From an uncultured Leucobacter sp. (GTDB taxonomy: Bacteria > Actinomycetota > Actinomycetes > Actinomycetales > Microbacteriaceae): a stretch of 51,056 nt of DNA. The position numbers and the translations under genes are program-made. The stretch spans positions 1 through 51,056 of the forward strand of contig CALCJF010000056.1 in NCBI GenBank assembly GCA_937967375.1. The letters are read 5' to 3'. Under the pieces are notes generated by a model that did no database searches, was not told the origin of the DNA, and worked only from the letters and a program-made list of their open reading frames with translations. Shown here piece by piece: positions 33,501 to 40,865 of the stretch; position 1 is the first letter of the stretch, and each line of letters starts with the position of its first letter.

Positions 33501-34564
33501 CGGAGCGGCTGCCCGCGCACCTCACCCCGACGTTTCGCGTGATCGACGCCCGCGGCCGCACCGTCGGCACGGGCAAAGACCTCGCAGCGCTGCAGCGCAC
33601 CCACCGTGACCAGGCAACCAAGGGGGTCGCTCGCGTCGCGCAGGCGGCACTGCCGAAGAGCGACCTCGAGCGCACCGGGCTCACTGAGTGGAGCTTCGGT
33701 GACCTGCCAAGGCACGTCGACACCGCCTATGCCGGCGGGCGCAGTGGCGCCGGAACCGTGCGCGCGTACCCGGCACTCGTCGACCGTCGCACTTCGGTCG
33801 AGCTGCGCCTCGTTGCCGACGCTGACGAGCAGGCACGACTCACTCGCCGTGGCGTGCGGCGCCTGCTGGCGCTCAGCTCCCCCAGCCCAGCAAGCTACGT
33901 GCGCGACCATCTCTCGAATCAAGAGAAGCTGCTGTTGAGCGCTGGCCCCTACCGTTCGCTCGATGACGCGATCGCCGACGTATCACTCGCTGTCGCCGAC
34001 CGCGCGATCCGCCGCGTCGCCCCGAATGGTCTCGTCTGGCGTGCCGACGACTTCGAGCAGATCGCGAACGACTACGCGCGCGCCCTCATCGACGACATCT
34101 ACGGCGGCATCGCGCTCACCGCGAAGGTGCTGAACGAGGCACGACTCGCGAACAAGGCGATCGATGGCGCGAAGAGTCTGCACGTGCTCGGCCAGGTGAC
34201 CGACGCGAAGTCGCAGCTGAACGGGCTTGTCTACGCCTCGCAGAACGGCGGCGGCTTCGTCTCGCAGGCAGGCCTCGACCGCCTCGAGCGTGTGCCCGTC
34301 TATCTGCAGGCGATCCTCGTCAGAATGAAGGCGCTTACCGAAAACCCGGGCCGCGATCGCGCCTGGCAAAACGACGTTGACCGCGCGCTCGCAATGTTCG
34401 CTGATGCTGGCGGCCAGATACCGCTGCCAACCGACGCCCCCGAGCACCTCGTGCGCGCGCGTTGGCTGATCGAAGAATTGCGGGTGAGCCTGTTCGCGCA
34501 GCAGTTGCGCACTGCAGAGCCGGTGTCGCTGCAGCGGGTGCAGAAGGTGTTCACCGGCGGCTGA
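30530..34564 (+). CDS. hrpA: ATP-dependent RNA helicase HrpA with in-frame inserted palindrome
   Basis: A 1344-residue DEAH-box helicase. Motif I is GETGSGKTTQ (about 36), Ia QPRRIAARTIAERI, II IIIDEAHERSLNIDF (about 126), III ITSATIDPESF, V VLATNVAETSLTVPGI and VI QRSGRSGRTSPGIAIRLY. HA2/ratchet and OB regions follow, then the long DUF3418 C-terminal domain characteristic of HrpA. E. coli HrpA (1300 aa) rescues stalled ribosomes. Residues about 570-620 are a low-complexity, Ser/Pro-rich stretch (PHSPHSPQESGSQS) of unusual composition; its DNA contains three 9-bp repeats and a palindromic element, so it looks acquired. A second short low-complexity patch follows near DRRTSSDRGRGG. Confidence 0.92.
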   Translation: MLSAPNIQFPEDLPVSQMRDEIEAAIRDHQVVIVAGETGSGKTTQLPKIALALGRERIAHTQPRRIAARTIAERIADELGSDLGGLVGYQVRFTDKISSHTKIRLMTDGILLNAIHRDRDLKAYDTIIIDEAHERSLNIDFLLGYLKTLLPRRPDLKVIITSATIDPESFAAHFADASGTPAPIIEVSGRTYPVEIRYRPLVEEVSIEDPKTHTVKIRKTERDLFDAIGDAVAELGRETPGDVLVFLSGEAEIRDAADALNGRFRAARGSAALEVLPLYGRLSAAEQHRVFELNKSGARRVVLATNVAETSLTVPGIRYVVDAGTARISRYSSRSKVQRLPIEAISQASANQRSGRSGRTSPGIAIRLYAEDDFDARPEFTEPEVLRTGLASVTLQMLALDLGDIGEFPFLTPPDKRDIRDGLALLEELGAVRGARAQGGSGKGSNSRTPQQAKITRIGRELSRLPIEPRFARMVVEAREHGVTDEVVAIVAGLTVQDVRERPAEQRGRADEFHGRFADPLGDLMTLLNLWNYLQKQQKKLSSSAFRRLCKAEFLNFLRVREWMDLYRQISRTARSSSRPTPSPHSPHSPQESGSQSAVLKGPNRAFVTPISGEESTGGTADAVHRSVLAGLLSHLGVRDDLQDRRTSSDRGRGGAAAPSRRKPAQEYVGARGTRFALHPGSVLSKRPPEVVMSVELVETSRLFARGNATVDPAWAEALAGPLAKRQLSEPRWEKKQGAAVAYERVTLYGVPIVERRRVQLSRFDREQARELFIRHALVEGEWESPQAFDRANRQLRRELAQLEERTRQRGLVGDDDAVFEFYDARIPAEVTSTRDFEGWWKKTQREQPKLLNMRREDLLEDEDPQAANETEFPREWRHGDQTLKLRYRFEPGAADDGVTVSVPLPLLPRVEGAEFEKLVPGLREELTTALIRSLPKAIRKHVVPAADWARTLLAAVEPRLERDEGALTELLADEIRRRTSVQVSAADFDTERLPAHLTPTFRVIDARGRTVGTGKDLAALQRTHRDQATKGVARVAQAALPKSDLERTGLTEWSFGDLPRHVDTAYAGGRSGAGTVRAYPALVDRRTSVELRLVADADEQARLTRRGVRRLLALSSPSPASYVRDHLSNQEKLLLSAGPYRSLDDAIADVSLAVADRAIRRVAPNGLVWRADDFEQIANDYARALIDDIYGGIALTAKVLNEARLANKAIDGAKSLHVLGQVTDAKSQLNGLVYASQNGGGFVSQAGLDRLERVPVYLQAILVRMKALTENPGRDRAWQNDVDRALAMFADAGGQIPLPTDAPEHLVRARWLIEELRVSLFAQQLRTAEPVSLQRVQKVFTGG
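32275..32301 (+). repeat. 9-bp tandem repeat inside hrpA
   Basis: TTCCCCACA occurs three times in a row (32275-32283, 32284-32292, 32293-32301), read in frame as a Pro-His-Ser type repeat, immediately before the palindrome at 32311. Confidence 0.85.
32303..32363 (+). repeat. Palindromic element within hrpA coding region
   Basis: GTCACAAAGTGCGGTT (32311-32326) pairs with AACCGTGCTTTTGTGAC (32339-32355), loop 12 nt, one bulged T. Two non-Watson-Crick positions are both G-U pairs in plus-strand RNA. Weaker pairing continues outward (GAATCCGG with CCGATTTC). It looks like an intergenic palindromic repeat that has landed in the gene in frame. Confidence 0.65.
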
Positions 34565-34629
34565 CCTCAGTCTGGCCCACAGCGGGCCCGGCTGGGTCAC
34601 GGCTGGCCGGTCTGCCCCCCCCCTCTCGT

Positions 34630-34680
34630 GTGTCGGCAAATGTGCCAGAACGCGGCTCGAGAAGGCATATTTGCCGACAC
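34630..34680 (+). terminator. Long hairpin downstream of hrpA
   Basis: GTGTCGGCAAATGTGCC (34630-34646) pairs over 17 bp with GGCATATTTGCCGACAC (34664-34680), loop 17 nt. The single non-Watson-Crick pair (34642 with 34668) is G-U in plus-strand RNA, the hrpA direction. There is no T-run. The remainder of the 301-bp gap 34565-34865 shows no gene, only the MFS promoter near its end. Confidence 0.6.
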
Positions 34681-34853
34681 GCAACGAGGTTTTGACCGAG
34701 GTACGGGCAAGAAGACCCAGCAAGAGGAGCTGCAAGGATCCCGGGTGGGGGAATGAAAAAACCGGGCGCGAGAAAGGGAGTTTCGCGGGATCGGGCGATC
34801 CTCAGCCCCGGGATTTCCCGCACGAATGCCTGCTTGGGCATCGCGTCGGACAC

Positions 34854-34859
34854 TAGACT
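34854..34859 (+). promoter_or_regulatory. -10 box for leaderless MFS gene
   Basis: TAGACT ends 6 nt before GTG 34866; no SD. Confidence 0.55.
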
Positions 34860-34865
34860 CTCGTA

Positions 34866-36077
34866 GTGGGTATTTATCGTGATCTGGCGCGCCAGCCAGG
34901 AGTCGTTCGCATTCTGCTCTCTCAACTGACCGCACGATTTCCGTTCGGCATGCTGTCGATCACGGTGCTGCTGCACATTCAGCTGCTCTACGGCAACTAC
35001 ACCTCAGCGGGTGTGATTCTCGCTGCTCAGAGCGTGGGTCAGGCGATCGCCGGCCCGTTGACGAGCCGACTCATGGGCCGCCTCGGCATGCGCCAGGTGC
35101 TCCTCGTCACCACCGCGATCTGCGCATCGCTGCTGGTGCTGGTTGCGCTTACCATGCTGCCGCTGGCGATCGTGACGGTAATCGCGTTCGTGATCGGCCT
35201 CACGACTCCCCCTGTCACCCCTGCCGTACGCACCATTTACCCCAAGCTCGTGCCCGGCAACCAGATCACCGGCCTGTTCTCGCTCGACGCCTCGGCGCAA
35301 GAGATCATCTGGATCATCGGCCCGGTGGCCGCGGTCTTTGTCTCGACGCAAATCAGCACGGTGTGGGGGCTGCTGCTCGCCGCCGCGTTCATGGTCGGCG
35401 GCGGCATCTGGTTTATCACCAGCCCCCAGCTGGGCAGCGTGCGCATTCCGCCCTCGCGTCGCCGGCTCGGCGCGGTGCTCAGATACCCCACAGTGCTGGT
35501 GTCGAGTGCCGTCGGATTCTTCTTCGTGGCCTCGTTCGCGGCGCTCGAGGCCGGTGTCGTAGGTGCCTTCGGCCACGGCGGTGTCGCGTCGGGCATCATT
35601 CTCGCGATCTTCTCGGCCGGCTCCATCGTGGGCGGGCTCATGTTCGGGCACCGCGACGTCACCCCGTGGTCGATGGTGTTTCGCTCGCTTATCGTGCTGG
35701 CGGGCACCGCACTGTGCCTCATCAGCCTCAACCCCATCTGGCTCAGCGTCGTGCTATTTCTCGGCGGCATCGGGGTCGCACCGATGTTTGCCGCGCTCTT
35801 CACCGTCGTGAGCTCGACCGTGCGATTCTCCGAGACCGCAGAGGCCTACGGTTGGGTCGGCACGGGCCAGCTCGTCGGCGTGGCCCTAGGGTCGGCGCTC
35901 GCCGGCATAGCGATCGACTCTGCCGGTGGCTTCGGCGGGATCCTCGTCTCTGTAATCTTCTTGGTCGCAACCGTGGCCTCGGCCGCATTCGGCGCCCGCT
36001 GGATGCCCGATCTTCGCGGCAAAGACGCGAGCCCGCTGCCCGACACTGCGCCCATCACGCTGCCACACAAGGGCTGA
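34866..36077 (+). CDS. MFS transporter
   Basis: A 403-residue major facilitator with about 12 membrane helices in two halves. The first-half signature between helices 2 and 3 is visible as SRLMGRLGMRQVLLVTTA, and GFFFVASFAALEAGVVGAFG opens the second half. It belongs to the drug/unknown-substrate exporters common in actinobacteria; no substrate can be inferred. The C terminus ends with a short Pro-rich cytoplasmic tail. The GTG start is supported by a -10 box 6 nt upstream. The gene stands alone, with no functional link to its neighbours visible. Confidence 0.85.
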   Translation: MGIYRDLARQPGVVRILLSQLTARFPFGMLSITVLLHIQLLYGNYTSAGVILAAQSVGQAIAGPLTSRLMGRLGMRQVLLVTTAICASLLVLVALTMLPLAIVTVIAFVIGLTTPPVTPAVRTIYPKLVPGNQITGLFSLDASAQEIIWIIGPVAAVFVSTQISTVWGLLLAAAFMVGGGIWFITSPQLGSVRIPPSRRRLGAVLRYPTVLVSSAVGFFFVASFAALEAGVVGAFGHGGVASGIILAIFSAGSIVGGLMFGHRDVTPWSMVFRSLIVLAGTALCLISLNPIWLSVVLFLGGIGVAPMFAALFTVVSSTVRFSETAEAYGWVGTGQLVGVALGSALAGIAIDSAGGFGGILVSVIFLVATVASAAFGARWMPDLRGKDASPLPDTAPITLPHKG

Positions 36078-36241
36078 TTGGGCTACTGATTTCGTCGTTA
36101 TCTCTCGAAGACACAGACGAATTCATCTGTTGCTGAGCGAATCATGCGACTTTTCCGAAAGAATGGAGCTGCGCAGCATCTTGTGTCAGACTTGCTGATG
36201 CACCCCAACAACGAAGTTCACCTATAAGGAGTGATCTGCTC

Positions 36242-37597
36242 ATGCTCAAGTACGCCGTCGTAAACCCGGCAACCGGTGAAACCATCAAGGAGTACCCGAC
36301 CGCCACCGCAGCAGAGATCGAGGCGGCGCTCGCCGACACTCAGCAGGCCTACGCCGAGTGGTCACGCAAGACCACCGTTGCCGAGCGCGCGGCCCTCGCC
36401 CAGCGCGCAGCAGAGCTGTTCGAGGAGCGCAAAGAAGAGCTCGGCGCCATCATCAACCGCGAAATGGGCAAGCCCCTCGATCAGGCCATCGGCGAGGCAG
36501 AGTTCTCGGGAGGCATCACAGCCGCGTTCGCGAAGAACGCCGAGAAGTGGCTCGCAGACGAGCAGCTCGAGGTCGAAGACGGCCTGAAGAGCTTCTTCCG
36601 TTTCCAGGGCATCGGCGTCGTGCTCGGCATCATGCCGTGGAACTACCCCTACTACCAGGTCGCTCGCTTCGCTGTGCCGAACCTGATCCTCGGCAACACC
36701 GTCATTCTGAAGCACGCCGAGCAGTGCCCCGAGTCGGCACTCGCACTCGAGCAGATCTTCCTCGACGCGGGCTTCCCGAAGGGCGCATACGTCAACGTCT
36801 TCGCCTCGCACGACCAGATCTCGACCATCATCGCTGACGACCGGGTGCAGGGCGTCTCGCTCACCGGTTCGGAGCGCGCAGGCTCGATCATCGGTGAGCA
36901 GGCCGGCCGCGCACTCAAGAAGTGCGTGCTCGAGCTCGGCGGCAGCGACGTCTTCCTGGTGCTCGACACCAAAGACATCGATCACGCGGTCGCACACGCG
37001 GTCGGCGGCCGCATGGAGAACACCGGCCAGGCGTGCAACGGCTCGAAGCGCATCGTCGTGCTCGACAGCGTCTACGACGAGTTCGCACCGAAGTTCCTTG
37101 AGGCAATCAGCGGACAGTCGCTCGAGGAGGGCAACTACGGCCCGCTGTCGTCGACAAAGGCAACCGAGGGCCTGACCGCACAGGTGCAGGGCGCGCTCGA
37201 CCAGGGTGCAGAGGTGCTCGTCGGCAACAACACCCCGAACGGCAACTTCTACACCCCGACCGTCATCGGTGGCGTCACCGCTTCGATGGATGTCTACAGC
37301 CAGGAGCTCTTCGGCCCCGTCGCTCAGCTCTACAAGGTGTCGAGCGACGAAGAGGCGATCACCCTCGCCAACAGCTCGCCCTACGGCCTCGGCTCGGTCG
37401 TGATCTGCGACGATCTCGAGCGCGCTGAGCGCGTCGGCAACCAGCTCGACGTGGGCATGGTCTTCATCGGTGCTGCTGGTCTCGAGGGCACCGACGTGCC
37501 CTTCGGCGGCGTGAAGAAGTCGGGCTACGGCCGTGAGCTCGGTAAGGGCGGCATGCTCGAGTTCGCGAACAAGAAGCTGTTCCGTTTCGCGGGCTAA
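36242..37597 (+). CDS. gabD: NAD(P)-dependent succinate-semialdehyde dehydrogenase
   Basis: A 451-residue aldehyde dehydrogenase. The catalytic cysteine is Cys265 in MENTGQACNGSKR; the general-base glutamate is in KCVLELGGSD; the cofactor site includes GIMPWNYPYYQVARFAVPNL and SLTGSERAGSIIG; the C terminus closes with FGGVKKSGYGRELGKGGML. Length and sequence fit the short SSADH group that oxidises succinate semialdehyde from GABA to succinate. No GABA transaminase gene is nearby, so other aldehydes are possible. AAGGAG precedes the ATG. The 164-bp upstream gap (36078-36241) holds no gene. A strong terminator follows. Confidence 0.85.
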   Translation: MLKYAVVNPATGETIKEYPTATAAEIEAALADTQQAYAEWSRKTTVAERAALAQRAAELFEERKEELGAIINREMGKPLDQAIGEAEFSGGITAAFAKNAEKWLADEQLEVEDGLKSFFRFQGIGVVLGIMPWNYPYYQVARFAVPNLILGNTVILKHAEQCPESALALEQIFLDAGFPKGAYVNVFASHDQISTIIADDRVQGVSLTGSERAGSIIGEQAGRALKKCVLELGGSDVFLVLDTKDIDHAVAHAVGGRMENTGQACNGSKRIVVLDSVYDEFAPKFLEAISGQSLEEGNYGPLSSTKATEGLTAQVQGALDQGAEVLVGNNTPNGNFYTPTVIGGVTASMDVYSQELFGPVAQLYKVSSDEEAITLANSSPYGLGSVVICDDLERAERVGNQLDVGMVFIGAAGLEGTDVPFGGVKKSGYGRELGKGGMLEFANKKLFRFAG

Positions 37598-37617
37598 TTT
37601 TTCGCACTGCGAGGATC

Positions 37618-37655
37618 ACGAGAGCCCCTGCTTCGGCAGGGGCTCTCGTCGTTTT
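37618..37655 (+). terminator. Intrinsic terminator after succinate-semialdehyde dehydrogenase gene
   Basis: ACGAGAGCCCCTGC (37618-37631) pairs perfectly with GCAGGGGCTCTCGT (37636-37649) around a TTCG tetraloop, followed by CGTTTTC. This is the best intrinsic terminator in the window. Confidence 0.88.
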
Positions 37656-37786
37656 CAAGCCCGCGCTTTGCAGTCTGTGCTCGCCCACAGGCTCTCGTGA
37701 AGATCTTTGTCCGCTGAAACAGGCGCGTGCGAGGCACTTCTCGCTAGCGTGAACCGCAGAAGCCTTGCACGGAGGGAGCTCGCAGC

Positions 37787-39151
37787 GTGGCGAGAGTTGA
37801 AGAGACAGCATTGCAGGAAATCTGCGAGCGATTGCGCCAGCAGTTCGGCGTCACGGGCGCTACCGTAGCCGTCGTGCATCACGGCGAGCTTTCAGTCGCT
37901 GCCGCTGGCATCGCGAATCGCGACCTCGATCAGCCCATGCGCTCGAGCACGCTGATGCAGATCGGTTCGACCACGAAGGTGTACACCGCAGCCATGCTGC
38001 TGCAACTCGCGGCGCTCGACCGCATCGACATCGATGCACCGGTCGCGGAGGTTCTTCCCGAGTTCGCCCTCGCGAGCGATCCCGAGGCAAACCTCATCAC
38101 TCCGCGCCACCTCATGTCGATGACGAGCGGGCTCGACAACGGACCCTACGCCGACACCGGCCGGGGCGACGACTGCGTCGAGCGCTATGTCAGATTGCTG
38201 AGCGACATTCCGCTGCTGTTCACGCCCGGGTCAGCCTACAGCTACAGCAACTCTTCGACCGTCATCTCAGGTCTGCTCATCGAGCGTCTCACCGGTGCGT
38301 GCTGGGACGAAGCACTGGCGTCGCTGATCCTCGAACCCGCGGGGCTTACCGAGTCGGCGAGCCTTGCTGAGCGCCTTCCGTACCACCACGTCGCCGTCGG
38401 CCACGAGCCTGGACCAGACGGAGCGGTGATCGCACAGGACTGGACGTTCTCGCGCGGCATGGGCCCGAGCGGGTCTACCCTCGCCACCACCGCCGCAGAT
38501 CTCGCACGATTCGGTCAGCTTCTGCTCGACGGCGGCGTCGGCCGCGACGGTGCCCGCGTGCTCGCCGAGTCGGCGGTGCGCGAGTTGCAGTCACCGCAGA
38601 TCAATGTTCCGGCGCGCTGGTTCGCCGAGCAGTGGTGCGTCGGACCCTATCGAAAGGTGTGGGAGGGCATCGAGGTCTTCGGACACGGAGGCACCACCAT
38701 GCAATCGTCATCGACGCTGACGTGGATCCCCGAGCTCGGCCTCTCGGTCTCAGTGATCGTGAACAATCCCTCGCTCGGGTACCCGTTCGCGCACGCTCTG
38801 CTCGACGAGCTTCTGCTGACCCAGTTCTCGTTGGAAAAGCCGAAGCGGCCGGTGCACAACCCGAACGCTTCGTTCGATGCGGCGCAATACGTCGGCGAGT
38901 ATCGCGCCCTCGAGACCAGCTATCGCGTCACCTCGGGTGTTGCGGGGCGGCTGTTGCTCGAAATGGAATCGACCTCGCTCGGGTCGCACACAATGATCGA
39001 AACCGAACTGCTGCCCATTGACAACCACCGCTTTCTCGCGGTCGACGACAGGGTGACCTCGTTTCACAACTGGGATCTCGCGTTCTCCGAGCCGCAGGGC
39101 GGGCAGTCGAAGCTGCTGCATAACGGGGCGTTCGCGGCCGCCCGGGTGTGA
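37787..39151 (+). CDS. Cytoplasmic S12 (beta-lactamase-fold) serine hydrolase
   Basis: A 454-residue penicillin-binding-fold hydrolase. Motifs: S61-T-T-K64 nucleophile, Y153-S-N155, and the third motif HGG in VFGHGGTTMQSSS. No signal peptide or membrane segment is present, so it acts in the cytoplasm and is not a classical beta-lactamase or DD-peptidase. It shares DTGRGDDC (123-130) with the second S12 protein at 45420-46874. S12 includes D-aminopeptidases and D-amino acid amidases, and the neighbouring D-amino acid genes make such a role likely (inference). The C-terminal 100 residues look like a separate lipocalin-like domain. GGAGGGAG lies before the GTG. It converges with the PucR gene (22 bp). 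Confidence 0.8.
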   Translation: MARVEETALQEICERLRQQFGVTGATVAVVHHGELSVAAAGIANRDLDQPMRSSTLMQIGSTTKVYTAAMLLQLAALDRIDIDAPVAEVLPEFALASDPEANLITPRHLMSMTSGLDNGPYADTGRGDDCVERYVRLLSDIPLLFTPGSAYSYSNSSTVISGLLIERLTGACWDEALASLILEPAGLTESASLAERLPYHHVAVGHEPGPDGAVIAQDWTFSRGMGPSGSTLATTAADLARFGQLLLDGGVGRDGARVLAESAVRELQSPQINVPARWFAEQWCVGPYRKVWEGIEVFGHGGTTMQSSSTLTWIPELGLSVSVIVNNPSLGYPFAHALLDELLLTQFSLEKPKRPVHNPNASFDAAQYVGEYRALETSYRVTSGVAGRLLLEMESTSLGSHTMIETELLPIDNHRFLAVDDRVTSFHNWDLAFSEPQGGQSKLLHNGAFAAARV

Positions 39152-39173
39152 CGCGCTTATTGCGCAACGGTCG

Positions 39174-40841
39174 CTAGCGCTCGATGAGTCGCAACTGCAG
39201 CATCGCGGCGAAGCGCTCGTCGGCATCGCCCAGATCGATGCCAGCGATCTCGGTCGCCCGGCGCAGCCGGTATCGAAAGGTGTTGGGGTGCACGTAGAGC
39301 GCCGTCGCGGCTTGCCCCACGTCACCGAAGTAGTCGAACCACGCGCGCAGCGTCTCTACGAGGTGCCCTCGGTGCTTACGATCGTGTTCGATGAGTGTAG
39401 AGATCGGCCCGGTAATCTCGTCGCCGCGAACGACCATCAGGTCTCGCAGTTCGAGCGTCAGCACCAGTGCGTGCACATCGGCGAGACGCGCAACCCTCGG
39501 CTCCGCTCTGCCGACATCGGCGCGAGATGCTGGCTTCGGTTCTTGGAGTGCGCGCAGCACTCTTCGCACCGTGGCCCGCGATCTTGCGAGCCCCGCAAGA
39601 TCGTGCGCGGGTGGTCCGACCGCAATGGAGGCGGAGGTGCGCCCGCCGACCCTGTCGAGAAAGTCTTCCATCGTCTGCACCGCGCGATCCCCCACCGGAT
39701 CATTCGGCGCCGGCAGAATGCCGAATACTGTGTCGCCCAGAAGCGCAACGGCTGAACCTGGGCGCAGCGCAGAAAGGTGCACCGCGAATGCGTCTGCGAG
39801 CCGCTCTCGGTCTGCCATCGCGGTCTGCTCGGCTACCTCGGCACTCGCCACGGGCGTATCGGTGAGCACAGCAGCCACGACGCACACGGGTTGCCCCATC
39901 AGGTTCAGTCGCGAGAGCGCATCACTCGCCCCTGCCCCGCCCTCGAGCGCCGTGCTGAGCAGTTCGGCACGTAGGCGCCGCTGCACGTCGGCGCCAGCAC
40001 GCACGCGCAGCAGGTGCAGCGCCACAAGCTTCGCCGCATCGCGCAAGGTCGTGGTGCGCTCTTGGGTGAGCGGCCCTTCCATCGCTGCCCAGATCGAACC
40101 GAGCACCTCATCGCCGGCGCGCACGCCGATGGCCACGCGCTGAGTTGAACGCTCGTCTTCGAACTCAATCGAGCTCACGACGACCGGATCCTCACTGCGA
40201 TACAGATCGCGAAACACGCCCCGCTCTGTGAGCACCTGAGTGTATCTCGCGGGCACTCGCCTGCCGACGATCGTCTCGGCCCGCCCCGAATCGATATGTT
40301 GCTGCCCCTCAGAGAACGCGAGCACGCGCGACGAGCGATCCTCGATCGTGACCGGAGCCGAAAGCAGCGACGAAATCGCATTGGCGACCGCGAACAGGTC
40401 ACCCGAAGGAATACCACCGAGCGAGTCGACTCGTGCCTCACCGATATCGTCTTCGGCGAGCAGCGAGCGCAGCAGCGCAGCCAGCTGGGTCCAAGTTGCG
40501 CCGCGCGCAAGGCCGAGCAGCACGATGCCGTGCTCGTCAGCCACGCGGCGAACCTCGTCAGTGAGCTCGATCGGCGAGCGAACGACCACGGCCGCGGGGG
40601 CCTCTGACCCGAGTGTCTCGAGCATCGCCACGAGCTGCTCTGGGCCGTGCACCCCTACCCCGAGCACGATGGCGTGCTCGGGGTAGATCGGCTCGTCGAC
40701 GGGATCGTATATGCCTACCCCACCCACGTTCACGCTCTCGTCGATATGACCGTGAGCGAGTTCGAGCAGGGTCATGCCGAGGTCGTCGAGCACTCGCCCA
40801 AGACTGAACCTCGTGAATCTCGGCTCGTGGGCGGCACTCAT
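39174..40841 (-). CDS. PucR-family transcriptional regulator
   Basis: A 555-residue regulator. An N-terminal sensor of the PucR type (about 10-130: LGRVLDDLGMTLLELAHG) is followed by a GAF-like region, a GGDEF-related middle part and a C-terminal HTH_30 with the family signature LRAWFDYFGDVGQAATALYV then HPNTFRYRLRRATEIAGIDL. PucR regulators activate purine or amino-acid catabolic genes in response to a metabolite. An ATG four codons further up is overlapped by the -10 box TATGCT, which stands 7 nt before ATG 40841, so the latter is chosen. It lies 24 bp after the racemase gene on the same strand and is the natural regulator of the cluster. Confidence 0.88.
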   Translation of the reverse strand: MSAAHEPRFTRFSLGRVLDDLGMTLLELAHGHIDESVNVGGVGIYDPVDEPIYPEHAIVLGVGVHGPEQLVAMLETLGSEAPAAVVVRSPIELTDEVRRVADEHGIVLLGLARGATWTQLAALLRSLLAEDDIGEARVDSLGGIPSGDLFAVANAISSLLSAPVTIEDRSSRVLAFSEGQQHIDSGRAETIVGRRVPARYTQVLTERGVFRDLYRSEDPVVVSSIEFEDERSTQRVAIGVRAGDEVLGSIWAAMEGPLTQERTTTLRDAAKLVALHLLRVRAGADVQRRLRAELLSTALEGGAGASDALSRLNLMGQPVCVVAAVLTDTPVASAEVAEQTAMADRERLADAFAVHLSALRPGSAVALLGDTVFGILPAPNDPVGDRAVQTMEDFLDRVGGRTSASIAVGPPAHDLAGLARSRATVRRVLRALQEPKPASRADVGRAEPRVARLADVHALVLTLELRDLMVVRGDEITGPISTLIEHDRKHRGHLVETLRAWFDYFGDVGQAATALYVHPNTFRYRLRRATEIAGIDLGDADERFAAMLQLRLIER

Positions 40842-40848
40842 GAATGGA

Positions 40849-40854
40849 AGCATA
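40849..40854 (-). promoter_or_regulatory. -10 box for leaderless PucR gene
   Basis: Minus-strand TATGCT ends 7 nt before ATG 40841 and begins just after the racemase stop, so the regulator can be made independently of the operon. Confidence 0.55.
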
Positions 40855-40865
40855 GCGTTTGTCGG

